Assembly (NCBI RefSeq): GCF_018294505.1
Contig: NC_057804.1
Location: 255,076,989-255,140,988 of the forward strand
Direction of reading: 5' to 3'
Length of the DNA stretch: 64,000 bases
Source of the DNA: Triticum aestivum
Lineage: Eukaryota; Streptophyta; Magnoliopsida; Poales; Poaceae
The notes beneath the pieces are model-generated. The model searched no databases and was not told where the DNA came from. It worked only from the letters and a program-made list of their open reading frames with translations. Positions 1 to 9,945 of this stretch are shown here, piece after piece (position 1 is the stretch's first letter; each line of letters starts with the position of its first letter). A program made the translations under genes and the position numbers.

Positions 1-88
1 AGACTTGCTTCAACAAAAATATTATCACTTTGAAGAAATCCATGTTGTTTATCTCAATCACTAGTCAAAACTGAGTATTCCACATATG

Positions 89-540
89 TAGCCCCCAAGT
101 GCCGGGTTGTCATGCTTGCAGTAACCTGGGACTTGAAATTGCTTTATGCTCATAAAAACTTCAACCAGTGTAGGCCCCGAGGGCCGGGTCATTATGCAAT
201 AATGAGCAGGGACTTTATAGATATGAACATATAGACTTGAACATCAATGTGTAGCCCCCAAGGGTCGGGTCATTATGCAATAATGAGCAGGGACTTTGTA
301 GATATGATCATATAGACTTGAACAACAACGTGTAGCACCCAAGGGCCAACTCATTATGATATGATGAGTCAGATCTTCAATAAGGCCAGTAAAAATGACT
401 TTGCATTAGCCCCCAAGTGTCATGGTGCATGCTTGCAGTGACATGAGACTTGCACATTTGATGTAATCTCAACTTGAATAATGTAGCCCCCAAGTGCCGG
501 GTCATAAGCCTGCAGCAGCTCGGGACTATTTCTTCCACTG
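89..540. repeat. Degenerate tandem repeat, about 80-bp unit, six units
   Basis: Units start near 89, 171, 252, 333, 407 and 484, so the spacing is 74-82 bp. Each unit opens with a version of TAGCCCCCAAGTGCCGGGTC, followed by a CATTATGCAATAATGAGCAG-like segment and a loose A/T tract. Units 2 to 4 are the most alike. Read on the minus strand, the core becomes a G-rich ACTTGGGGGCTA, which resembles a polypurine tract, so the array may be duplicated 3'-end sequence of element A. Confidence 0.75.
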
Positions 541-946
541 TAGAATAATAATATCCATTGATAAAATAATAGCCATTGCGCTTAAAGCGACTATGAAAAT
601 ATCAATCATAATACTGGTTATTGATAACCATAATAAGAATCAAGCCATGTTGGCTATTAAATATTTGAATTGTACTGCCGGTTTAAGATACCTGTGTAAT
701 AAGGGTGATAACCTAATCTTTAGAAGCCAAAAAACCTCCAAATGTTTATGATTGTCATATATGGCGACTTATCATCCAAAGTCAAGCCGGGTTAATCGAA
801 ACCACATATATGCTTCAGATATGAACAAAAAGGTCTCAAGATAAACCCAAAATACTGCTTTCAAAAAACTTAAGCCTAATAGAAAGAAAAATCGAGGCTT
901 CTAATTCGAATACGATCAATAAACCGTTCTAAAGGGGTTAAGCTAA

Positions 947-1321
947 GATTCGAATACGATCATATAGCCCCCAGTGGCTTTGGCGTTGCCGATCAAGAGG
1001 GTACCGGCAGCTATGTTCTCTTTGGTTCGAATACGACCTATGTTTGAACAGGAAGCCCCCAAATGACCTTGAGAGTTGTTTAATGACGCTGATTCGAATA
1101 CGATCCATGTCAGACCCAAAGGGGTTGAGCTATGATTCGGATACGATCAAGAAGCCCCCTAGTGAGTTTGGCAGCGTGCCGATCAAGAGGGTACCGACAG
1201 CTATGTTCTCTTTGGTTCGAATACGACCTATGCTTGAACAGGAAGCCCCCTAGTGATCTTGAGAGGTTTTTAACGACCCTGATTCGAATACGATCCAAGT
1301 CGGACCCAAAAGGGATTTTCA
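947..1321. repeat. Tandem duplication, about 187-190 bp unit
   Basis: Two head-to-tail copies (947-1133 and 1134-1321) share GATTCGAATACGAT, GATCAAGAGGGTACCG, CTATGTTCTCTTTGGTTCG and GAACAGGAAGCCCCC in the same order. The shared GATCAAGAGG blocks lie at 991 and 1181. A partial third unit precedes them at about 902-946. This is probably replication-slippage or unequal-exchange growth inside the non-coding part of element A. Confidence 0.8.
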
Positions 1322-4300
1322 TTTGAGCCGGAAATCTTCTGATTGCCTTTTAAATTTGCACCAATGTGGCAGTAGCCTCGGGTCCGGGTTATTTTTCCCT
1401 CCAATGACCCGGAGTCTTGACTCCCACAATGTTTGCTAAGTCATGTCATCGTAACCCCCGAGTCTTAAGACTACTCAAGGAGTTGGGTTGAGACTCTCCA
1501 TGCTTGACCATGATATGACTAATGGAATGAATCCTGCATGGGACAACTTGCAAACCAAAGTAATTGCTCTTTTTAAGAATATAATATGTAATATAAAATA
1601 TACAGGATGGGTTTCACCTAATATGTTAGGCCAGTGATTCCACAGTGGAGTTGATAATCACCATGGTGAAGCTGAAACCAACCATGGATGAATCAGCCAT
1701 GGGAGCAGGTGGATGAGCCGGCCATGGCGTTGTAAGCCGGTGCAGACGGGTGAGTCAATTGCAGGAGCGATAACCCGCACAGACGGGCAAATCGGCCACG
1801 CTATGTTGATGTAGATCGAACCGCATGGGCGGCTGCTTGCGCCCACCTGTTGAATAGTAAGCGGTCGCAGAGGCCGTTGCATGATGATGCTAACGCACAC
1901 CCCGCGAGTACAACATTATACCATCTTTATTATGAATCATTGTCCTGCACAAAAAATGTATATACCAAAGTGATTGTTTTTTGACAAAAAAAATATGCGC
2001 TAATAAAATAATTTTAGATGGATATCACCTGATGTTTTGCGACTGAAAGATGATCTGCACAGGACGACAGCAGAGCAGAGCCTTGCCCGGCGACTCAGCA
2101 GAGGTCGCAGCGGCTTATAGCATGACCGTAGCAAAAAACGATCCTTGGGCGGCTCAAAAAACTACCTCCAGGTCATGTAGTTTTTTATTTTTCATTTTAA
2201 TGCCCTTGACTTCTTTTTCTCCCAACCCGCCCCCTCTTATCCCTATTTTAATTCAGAAGAGGAGTCGGCGAGAGCAGAGACAAGCGGTTAAGCCGGCGAC
2301 CTAGCGGAGGCGAAGCAGCGCAGCTGGACTCAGTGAGTTAGGAAGCACGGGCGTCGGGAGGCGCGGGGGCCGGCGCTGGGAGGCGGCTCGGAAGCGCTGG
2401 CGACATATGGCCAGATCAGTGAGACGGGGCCACAATCGCGGTGGGTCGCAGCGGTGGCAGATGTGGTTCGGCGAGGTCGGATCGGGCGGCTCTCAAGCGA
2501 GCTTTTGGCCGCGTCCGCGGCGAAGGCGAGAGGTGGGTCATGGTTGCGCCGGCGGCTCATCTGATGGTGGTCGAGGAAGAGACGCGAGGCGCACGGAAAG
2601 CCAGCGTGAGCGGCTCGGCCTGGCTCTGCACCGGCAGTGGATATAGGCGGCTCGTGGCAGAAGTGGAGTTGGTTTGGGGCAGCTCGGCGTCGGCACATCG
2701 ACTCAGAATCGGCCTCAGCAGAGGCTTGAAGCAGGGGCCGACTCGACTTAGCGCGGAAGGTCAGAGCTCCGGTGGCAGCTCTCAGGTGGTTTAATGCAGC
2801 TCCTGCCACGGCCGTGGCTTGAAGAAATGGTGGGGGACCCGAAGGCTCTTGGTTGAAGCAAGGCCGCTCGTGGGTGAAACGCGACGACGACTCACCGGTT
2901 GGCTCTCGGCGGAGGCAAACGGTGGCTCTGAAGCGAGGTGCTCGGGGGCGACTCATGGACGACCCGGAGATGGTCGTCAGGTGCCGACTCGGAGGTGGAG
3001 AAGGCCGGTGACACAGAGACGAGGCGTCCTGGGAGGCTGTGGGTATGGCCCCAACAGAGGAGGCGGCAACTCGGGCGGAGCGAGGCAAGCCCTGACGGCA
3101 CCAGTTCCGGCCTGAGGCGGATCATGGCGAGGCAATAGAGGTGTCACTTTGACGAGGCGTGCAACTCGACGTGAGGTCTGCAGCGAGGGTGTGGCAGTTT
3201 TCTGCGGCGACTTTGCGGCAGAACACCAAGGCAGAGGTCAGCGGACCGGCTCGGGGCATGCTAGGGGAAATGAACCGGCGAGGCGAGATGAGGAGAGCCG
3301 TGCGGACGGGTGCTTGGTGAGACGGCAGTGGAGGTGGTGCATGGCGGAGGTGCGACCATTGTCAGCGGCGAGGACGAGTTGTGGTGAGGCGTGTCACCCT
3401 TGTGGCCTACTGCGGAGTCCAACTGTGGCGGCTCGAGGGCAGCTTGCTCGCGATGCCGCGGCTGTGGCTCGGAGTGGATGGAAGGCCGGGAGCGGATGCA
3501 GCCGGCTCGTGCAGGGGCGGAGTAGCGCGAGGCCGTCACGGCGGGGGCGGTTCAAATGCGAGCGTAGGTGCTCAGCAAAGGCGCTCAGCGACTGCCCCAG
3601 CCGGTGGGTCAGCGGGGCGATTTGAGGCGCCCGACGGGTCAACGGAGAAGACTGCTGTAAGTCCAGTTTTGAAAGCGGCGACTTAAAACCGATGAACGGT
3701 GGAGGTAGCGCAAAGCAGAGTCGGCAACTTGGCGCGTGGCGGTGGTTTTAGCAGAAGCCGGATCGGTTGGAAACAAGCAGCCTAAGGCGCCAGTTCACCG
3801 CGACACAGTCACTTCATTGTCCCGGGCGATTCGACAGCAGCGGAAGCACGCCGGGCAGCTCAGAGGCGGGGCCACGGATCACCGCGGCAGAGTAGTCCGG
3901 GTAGCGGTCATATCTGCTTCCGGATCGTGGGCGACCTGGTTCACCACGTCCGCATCCATCTCCAAACCGTGTGGCCTTCTTCCCTTGGTAGTAAAAAACT
4001 TCTCGTTGGTTTGACCTTTCGTTGGTTGTCCTCCACCAATAGATCAGCGGCCATAGTAGATGCCTTTTTGGAATTTTTACCTGCTTGTAGTAATAGTAGC
4101 AAGCTATCCTCTCAGGGGATCGTGTGGAGCGGCAACACTAGCAACCAATCACATCAGCCCGTGGCTAATCAGTAGGCGGGTCAATTTTGCCTTCCCATGA
4201 AAAGTAGGAAACGACAAGACGCCTTCGATTTGGCCTTCCGCCGCTCTGTGGAATTTCCTTGGGACTCGCACTGCTACGGGGAAAATTTTCTTCTGTCTTG

Positions 4301-4639
4301 GTCTCAGTGAATCTTCATGGTGCGTGCGTGTTGGACACCAGCGACACACGTCATTGCTCCCAAAAATATCAGATCTGGCATTGAACCGGCAATTTTTCGG
4401 CGGCGTATCCGACGCAATTCTAATTTCTCTTGGACCAAAACCTCGTTGTACATCAAGCTCCAATGTTACTTATGATTCTGAGCGTAACATGGTGAATTCA
4501 CCGGCTCTGTACAAGTTTCGTCCCATGCCGGGTTATCCCGTGAGATTGCTTCATGACGGCTCTTCTTCATCCGGTTTAAACGCGAACTCCCCGAACCCTA
4601 GATGAGATCCCTTCAAGAACTCAACACCACCGTGCGCGG
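1322..4639. other. Non-coding interior and leader of element A
   Basis: This stretch has no recognisable gene. From 1322 to about 2250 it is mixed-composition sequence with scattered GCCGG and GGGTCA words like those in the flanking arrays. From about 2300 to 4600 it is GC-rich, and long frames stay open on both strands simply because stop codons are rare. The largest (minus, 2330-3088) is Pro/Arg/Ser-rich and shows no domain. The part next to the PBS would be the 5' untranslated leader of element A in minus orientation. Confidence 0.6.
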
Positions 4640-4657
4640 CCCCACGGTGGGCGCCAA
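4640..4657 (-). other. Primer-binding-site-like motif of element A
   Basis: Immediately inside the LTR the minus strand reads TTGGCGCCCACCGTGGGG. A TGGCGCC-type PBS directly after an LTR ending in CA is the usual arrangement in several grass gypsy families. It fixes the orientation of A: the 5' LTR is on the right and the element runs leftwards. Confidence 0.7.
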
Positions 4658-4945
4658 CTGTCGTGGAATTGTCACGGCAGATGTCCTAGTGTAAGGAATT
4701 AGTCATGAGGCCAATGCATCTATGTAGTAGCTTGAGAGGGGTTGATCGGGATGAAGGACGCGACACATAAGACAAGGATTTAGACAGCTTCAGGCCCCGG
4801 GAAACATCATCCGGTAACAACCCTACATGCTATTTGTGGCTAGGTCTCATTATGCTCATGAGAGGAGTCGCCGTAAGCCGGCTCTCCTAGTTCTGTCTAA
4901 CCTAGCAATTACTCAACCTCCCCTCTTGGGGTGCCCCGCCCCTCC

Positions 4946-4952
4946 TTATATA
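4946..4952 (-). promoter_or_regulatory. Putative TATA box in LTR A
   Basis: The minus strand reads GCTTATATAAGGAGGGGCG. A TATATAA followed by a G/C-rich stretch in the middle of an LTR is the expected core promoter, so transcription would start about 30 bp further left. Confidence 0.5.
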
Positions 4953-5060
4953 AGCTGAAGGGGCGGGTTACATGTAGAGTCCAACTCGGACTTAAGACTT
5001 AACCTATTTTTACGTCTTACCATGGGCTTCTCACCATGGGCTTCTTAACGTCTTGGGCTT

Positions 5061-5180
5061 CTTACAATCTGGCTTACAATGTGACTTACGGTCTGGCTTA
5101 CGATCTGACTTACCATCTGGCTTACCATCTGGCTTACGATCTGACTTACCATCTGGCTTACCATCTGGCTTACCATCTGC
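5061..5180. repeat. Ten exact-length 12-bp tandem repeats within LTR A
   Basis: There are ten contiguous 12-mers based on CTTACCATCTGG with no length change. Variants include CTTACAATCTGG, CTTACGGTCTGG and CTTACGATCTGA. TGA and TGG endings alternate in places, which hints at an earlier 24-36 bp higher-order unit. The array lies upstream of the LTR TATA box in minus orientation, where enhancer-like repeats occur in other LTRs. Confidence 0.9.
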
Positions 5181-5444
5181 CGGCTTAACTGTCCGGCTTA
5201 TATGACTGTGTCTGTCGGGTTACATAACTATGTCTGCCGGGTTATATGACTGTGTCTGCCTGCTTACAATGCTTAACTGTTCCCGCCGGCTTATAATCTG
5301 TCGGGTCACCAATGAAACATCAATTCCCAGCCGGGTCATATCAGCGGCCGGGTCATACCGCGGGGTATATCCCCAACATTAGCCCCTAGTTTAATTGGTG
5401 ACACTTCGGTGTCCCACTCCGGCGAGAGCGCGGCCGCAGCTGCC

Positions 5445-5954
5445 ATGAGAGTGCTAACAACTTGCATGAGCGCCACCACAATCTGTGGCCGGGCAGCCAA
5501 GGTAGCCCAAACGGCCGCTGTTGCTACTCAGGTGGCGGCAATGACATCTGCGATGAGGATAGCAACTGGCGAGAGGGGCACAACAGTTGTCCGTTCCACA
5601 ACGGCCGCCTTAGCCCTAATGGAGGCCGCCCACGACCATGTCCCATCCACACTCACCACACAACTCACACAAAGCTTGTCCGATGATGGTCGTCAACCCA
5701 CGACCGAAGAGTTGGCAATCGCCGAGAGCGTTCGAGCAGCCGTTCTTTTGTTCGAGGCATACCTTGCCACGATGGAGCCCATCCAAGCCCAGGCCGCGGC
5801 CACCCACGACCTCGTGGCGGCCTTTTCCAAAGAGATGCGGATGCTTGCTGAGTATGGTGCGTTGGATTCCATGGGGCCCCTTCCCTAGGAGATCGTCGGG
5901 CGCGAGATGGAAATGGAGGAGGCGTTGGAGATCGATGAGCAACAGCCAGAGTAG
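5445..5954 (+). pseudogene. Gene-like remnant, Ala-rich helical protein of unknown function
   Basis: One frame from ATG 5445 stays open to a TAG at 5886-5888. It then continues in the same frame for 21 more codons, rich in Glu and Met, to TAG 5952-5954. The predicted product is about 168 residues, rich in Ala/Thr/Met, soluble and probably helical. The composition of the frame and the acidic C-terminus after the first stop suggest a real protein with one nonsense change. I recognise no domain. The frame lies only 66 bp from the LTR of element A and on the opposite strand, the same arrangement as the antisense ORFs of elements E and I. It could therefore be a retroelement antisense ORF, or a host gene fragment cut by the LTR. 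Confidence 0.45.
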
Positions 5955-6385
5955 TATGCTTTGTTTAGAGTGCCGGTCTTTAATTTGTTAGAGTAATGTT
6001 TAGGTCAGCTAGCTCTGCTTAATTGTTGTACTTGCTGGTGTAACCAGGGAAATTTAGACCAAAATTTGCAAGTTCAAACTCATCACACATGGGATAAGCT
6101 ATATGCATTGTTTGTGATGTTCACATATGGTGCACAGCGTTGAATAAGGGACCGTGTCTGATGACACTTTGCGCACCAGTTTTTCACTTCACCGAGCCAA
6201 AAAATTTGGCTTCTTTGTAAATTTCTACCTCCCCCGCCCCTACCCCTGACCAAAAGCTACATTTCCCCTGTTCCTGCCTTCCTTTACAAGTTGAAACATT
6301 CACTGCTTGCTTGCAGCGCCGCCTCCTTGCCAGCGGCCCTACTTCACGCTGCTCGGCCTTGTCGATCTAGGCAAGTAATGCACAC
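5955..6385. other. Gene-free stretch, possible 3' UTR of the preceding remnant
   Basis: The sequence is AT-rich with no open frame of note and no terminal repeats. It could be 3' untranslated sequence of the 5445-5954 frame. Its right end is the terminus of repeat B. Confidence 0.4.
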
Positions 6386-7342
6386 TGATAACCCACAAGT
6401 ATAGGGGATCACAACAGTTTTCGAGGGTAGAGTATTCAACCCAAATTTATATATTCGACACATGGGGAGCCAAAGAATATTTACAAGTATTAACAACTGA
6501 GTTGTGAATTCAACCACGCCTAGAGATTAATTATCTATAGCAAAGTGAGTCGGTAGCAAAGTAGCATGGTAATTTTGATAGCAGTAGAAACAACAATAGT
6601 AACAGTAATAGTGATAGCAATGATTTTGTAGCAAGTGCAATGGTGACAGTAGCAATAGTAACTTAGCAAGAACAATATAAGAGAAATTCGTAGGCATTGG
6701 ATCGGTGAATTCGTTGGATGATATTCATCATATAATAGTCATAACCTAGGGCAATGCGGCACTAGCTCCAGTTCATAAATATAATGTAGGCATGTATTCT
6801 GTAAATAGTGATACGTGTTTATGGAAAGAACTTGCATGACATCTTTTGTCCGACCCTCTTATGGCAGCGGTGTCCTATTGGAAACTAAGGGATATTGAGG
6901 CCTCCTTCTAACAAAGAACTGGAACAAAGCATTAACACATGGTGAATACATGAACTCCTCAAACTACAGTCATCACCGAGAAGTGTCCCAACTTTTGTGA
7001 CTCCGGGTTTGCCAGATCATAACACATAGTAGGTGACTATAACTTGCAAGATCGGATCTAGAACATAGATATAGTGGTGATAACATAAATGGTTCGGATC
7101 AGAAATCATGGCACCCGGGCCCAAAGTGACAAGCATTAATCATGGAAAATTCATACAACATCAATCTCAGAACATAATGGATACTAGGGATCAAGTCCTA
7201 ACAAAACTAACTCGAATACATGATGAATCTCATCCAACTCCTCACCGACCAGCGAGCCTATGCAGGAATTACTCACTCCCAATGGGAAGCATCATGGAAT
7301 TGGTGATGGAGAAGGGTTGGTGATGACAAAGATCGAAGACCC
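6386..7342 (+). mobile_element. Element B: fragment of a Triticeae LTR-type repeat
   Basis: The fragment starts with TGATAACCCACAAGTATAGG, a terminus I recognise as a very common Triticeae repeat. It contains a stretch of AGTAGCAA/AACAGTAA-like simple words (about 6540-6670). It ends abruptly at GATCGAAGAC, where the LTR of element C begins. No long frame is present. The TG start suggests an LTR end, but no matching copy is in the window, so the class is uncertain. The right part was probably lost when C inserted or by deletion. Confidence 0.55.
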
Positions 7343-8843
7343 TATAAGTGCATCTAGTGCCCCTTAGTGATTTTGGTGTATTGAAGACTTATAGGTTAAG
7401 GGACTAATATGTTTGTGAGTGTACACATGCTCTATAAGTCTATGAGGAGTTTGATACTTACGATGAAACTCGACCCCTAAAAATGTATGTCTTCAGCTGA
7501 AGACTTTGGTTCTCCTGAAGATTTTGAAAGTGAAGAAATTGGTGTGACCTTGAAGACTTGGATATTCATGCGAAGATTATGAAGCATGAGTACTTTTTTT
7601 CCGTAGTTCCATTTTCTCTTTCTTGAGTCATAAGGAACACCACACTGTTAAAGGGGGTCGAGGTAATACTAAGGAAACTGATTTCCAAGCGATGCTCATC
7701 ACAAAATCCTACACCTACCCAATCCTTTCGAGTGAAGCCATTAGAAATCTCATATTAGTTCAGCCAATTTCTTCAGTGATAGAGACGAAGTTCTTCTGGT
7801 TGCTGAGGAATTTGTTCTGACTAACGAGTTAGGCTAGTGCGGATTGCCTACATAGTGAGGAACATGATAGCCCTGAGGAATTTGAACCTCAAATATCTGA
7901 CCATTGCTGTGCTACGCACCTACTGTCCCGAAATATATATCCACCTAACGGTCATATCATTGAAGGGCATTTATGTCTTATCATATTGGGCTACTCCCTA
8001 GGCTATAAATAGCCGCCCCCTACAACCACTAGCTAGTTGGCTGCTTCGCAAGAAACTGACACTTGTCATTGAGAGCATCCCATCCTCTGAGGACTTTGAG
8101 CGAAAATCATCAAGTGAGGAAAACCCAAATCCCAAAACAAAACACCTACAAACCCAATGTGATTGAGCATCACTAAAGTGAGCGTTCCTGTGTGGAACCG
8201 ATGCTTGTTACCTTTGAGGACTGTGTATCTTCCAGACGGTTAGGCGTCATGGTCTGAGCATCCAAGAGGAATTGTGGATTGCCGAGTTACCAAGTCTGTG
8301 AAGGTTTGGAAGTCACCTGTGAAGACTTACCACGAGTGTTGGGCGAGGTCTGTGTGACTTTAGCTCAAGGATAATATGGTGAGGACTGTGTGTCCGGGAC
8401 TTTGTGTCCTCGAGTTTAAATACTCAGCCGCTCCAACTAGACGTACAACTGTCACAACAGTTGGAACTAGTCTACCAAATCATTATCTTCACCAAGCCAA
8501 CTGGTTCTATTTCCACAACCCTTTTATTTCCTCATTCATGTGTTGATGCACCTGATCATTACTGTTTGAAGACTTTGACTAAAGATTTTCTCTGTTTCCT
8601 CAAACCAATTTCTTCTGTCACATTGTCTTCTGCTTGCTTATCCTATTCTCACGCTATCTATACTCTGTGCTTGTTTTCATTTCATCATGATGACTATGTT
8701 GTTGCTCTGTTATGCTTATACCTGAGTACTTATTCCGCTGCTAGTGTGTAGTTACTTTGGAATTTCTTCACCTAGAAATTCCTTAGTGACGAATTTGTAA
8801 AAATCGCCTATTCACCCCCTCTAGTCGAGATAACGCACTTCCA
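7343..8843 (+). repeat. 5' LTR of element C (about 1.5 kb)
   Basis: The LTR runs from TATAAGTGCATCTAGTGCCC (the expected TG start reads TA here) to ...AACGCACTTCCA just before the PBS. It contains a TATA box at 8004-8012 and many GAAGACTT-type words. The left edge is set by the end of fragment B and could be off by 2-3 bp. Confidence 0.75.
8004..8012 (+). promoter_or_regulatory. TATA box of LTR C
   Basis: GGCTATAAATAGCCGCCCC is a canonical plant TATA box in the middle of the LTR, with the element's coding direction downstream. Confidence 0.65.
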
Positions 8844-8845
8844 AT

Positions 8846-8857
8846 TGGTATCAGAGC
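8846..8857 (+). other. Primer-binding site of element C (initiator tRNA-Met type)
   Basis: TGGTATCAGAGC lies 2 bp after the LTR end. This is the standard plant Copia PBS, complementary to the 3' end of initiator tRNA-Met. Confidence 0.9.
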
Positions 8858-8910
8858 GAGGTACTCCCTTGTTTTGTGTGACTTTGGTTTAACCACCTAG
8901 AGGTTTAGTT

Positions 8911-9945
8911 ATGTCAACTGCAGGAATGAAGAAAGTGTCTTGCCCCATCTTTGACAGTCATGAGTATCCCAAGTGGAAGGCCATGATGAAGAAGCGACTC
9001 AGGGCGATGAACAACAAACTATGGACCGTCACTGAGATTGGTCTTACCAATCTATGCAAGATGGCAGAGCTGATGATATTCGGTACACTCTACTTAACCT
9101 CACGGTGAAGGATATCATCTGCTCCTGCAAATCAGTTCAGGAACATCATGCATCTCAACCATGCAAAGCTTATCTGGGACCGACTCTTTGAGGTCTATGA
9201 AGGTCATTGAACTCGTCATGATCCTTGGTTTGAGGATTTCAAGGAATCACTCAAGGAGATGACTTTCGCCCCAAAATCATCATCCACTGCACCATGCCTT
9301 ATGGCAAAGGGTGCCAAGGTAACTGAATGCTACCTTTCTGAATCTAGTGATGATGAATATGGTGATGAATTTGGACCCAACTACACTAAACTTGCTTCCC
9401 TTGCCACTAACAAAGAGCTCTTGAAAAAGTTCAAAACATGCTTGATGAAAGCGATGATATGTTGGGTGAGGAATTGAATCGAACTAAGGCTTTGACTGAT
9501 AGTCTTCAGAAACTTCAGTCTAGGTTTGACAACCTTCAAAATCATCATAACACTCTCATAACTGATCATGAGAAGCTTTCTTATGAATTTCTTCAGAGAA
9601 AGCAAGATCTTGAGAAGTTAAAAGTGAGTTATGAAAATCTTCAGAAGGAAAACGATTCATTGCTTGCTCAACAGATCAGTTCCGCTCAGGAAGAATTTAT
9701 TCCTCCATGTGTGAAATGCATTGAGCGTGAATCTGCTAATTCTTCACCTGAATGTTCAAATGCTTCTATTGCTGAAAATTCTTCAACTGTCTCTGTGGTC
9801 ACAAATTTTTCATCTGAGGATACCACAAGTATCACTGACGATAATGCAGGGTTGAGGAATTGTATGTGACAGGCATATACAAAAGCCTCAAAGGGCATTG
9901 GACTCTTTGTGATGTACTCAAAGAGCAGATCTTGAACATGTACCT
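8911..9945 (+). pseudogene. Broken Copia gag (SIRE-like) with C-terminal coiled coil
   Basis: Translation starts at ATG 8911, 54 bp after the PBS. The first 65 codons hold the Copia gag start with the HEYPKWKAMMKKR-type motif, then the frame is lost. It resumes in pieces at about 9240-9477 (LMAKGAKVTECYLSESSDDE region) and 9438-9869. The last piece is a long heptad-rich helix (KLSYEFLQRKQDLEKL and similar) that would mediate gag-gag contacts. At least two frameshifts and an in-frame stop make it non-functional. The zinc knuckle and all of pol are missing beyond the 9945 junction. Confidence 0.75.

Larger units (their letters stand above)
1..5378 (-). mobile_element. Element A: gypsy-type LTR retrotransposon, 5' part (left end outside window)
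   Basis: Read on the minus strand, this is an LTR (5378 down to 4659), a primer-binding-site-like motif, then a long interior that runs out of the window at base 1. The LTR begins TGTTGGGGATATACCCC and ends CACGACA, so it has TG...CA termini. I find no gag, protease or RT motif in the 4.6 kb of interior. What is there is a GC-rich leader (about 2300-4600) and an AT-richer part with two tandem arrays. It is therefore either a non-autonomous large element or an autonomous one whose genes lie further left. The gypsy assignment is an inference from the PBS type (TTGGCGCC...) and the LTR style. Confidence 0.7.
4659..5378 (-). repeat. LTR of element A (720 bp)
   Basis: The LTR has TG/CA ends (minus: TGTTGGGGATAT... 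to ...TTCCACGACA). It holds a TATA box and, towards its upstream end, a block of ten 12-bp repeats. On its upstream side the minus strand shows AACTAGGGGCTAA, a polypurine-like tract. On its downstream side is the PBS. One LTR flanked by both signals suggests it is shared by two tandem element copies. Confidence 0.75.
7343..9945 (+). mobile_element. Element C: SIRE/Maximus-like Copia retrotransposon, 5' part
   Basis: The order is 5' LTR, initiator-Met-type PBS and gag with a long coiled coil. The element then stops at about 9945, where it meets element D. Protease, integrase, RT and the 3' LTR are missing. The gag type and the TGGTATCAGAGC primer site place it in Copia, and the long helical gag extension fits the SIRE/Maximus lineage. 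The junction with D is inside both elements' coding sequences, so a deletion removed the rest of C together with the 3' end of D. Confidence 0.75.

Noticed and set aside
2330..3088. 252-codon minus-strand frame (Pro/Arg/Ser-rich)
   Set aside because: The region is GC-rich, several frames on both strands are open at the same place, and no domain or start context supports a gene. It is leader-type sequence of element A.
5061..5180. CRISPR-like array
   Set aside because: Units are contiguous 12-mers without spacers, in a plant LTR.
5379..6385. CACTA-type DNA transposon
   Set aside because: I looked for CACTA ends and inverted repeats at the edges and found none.
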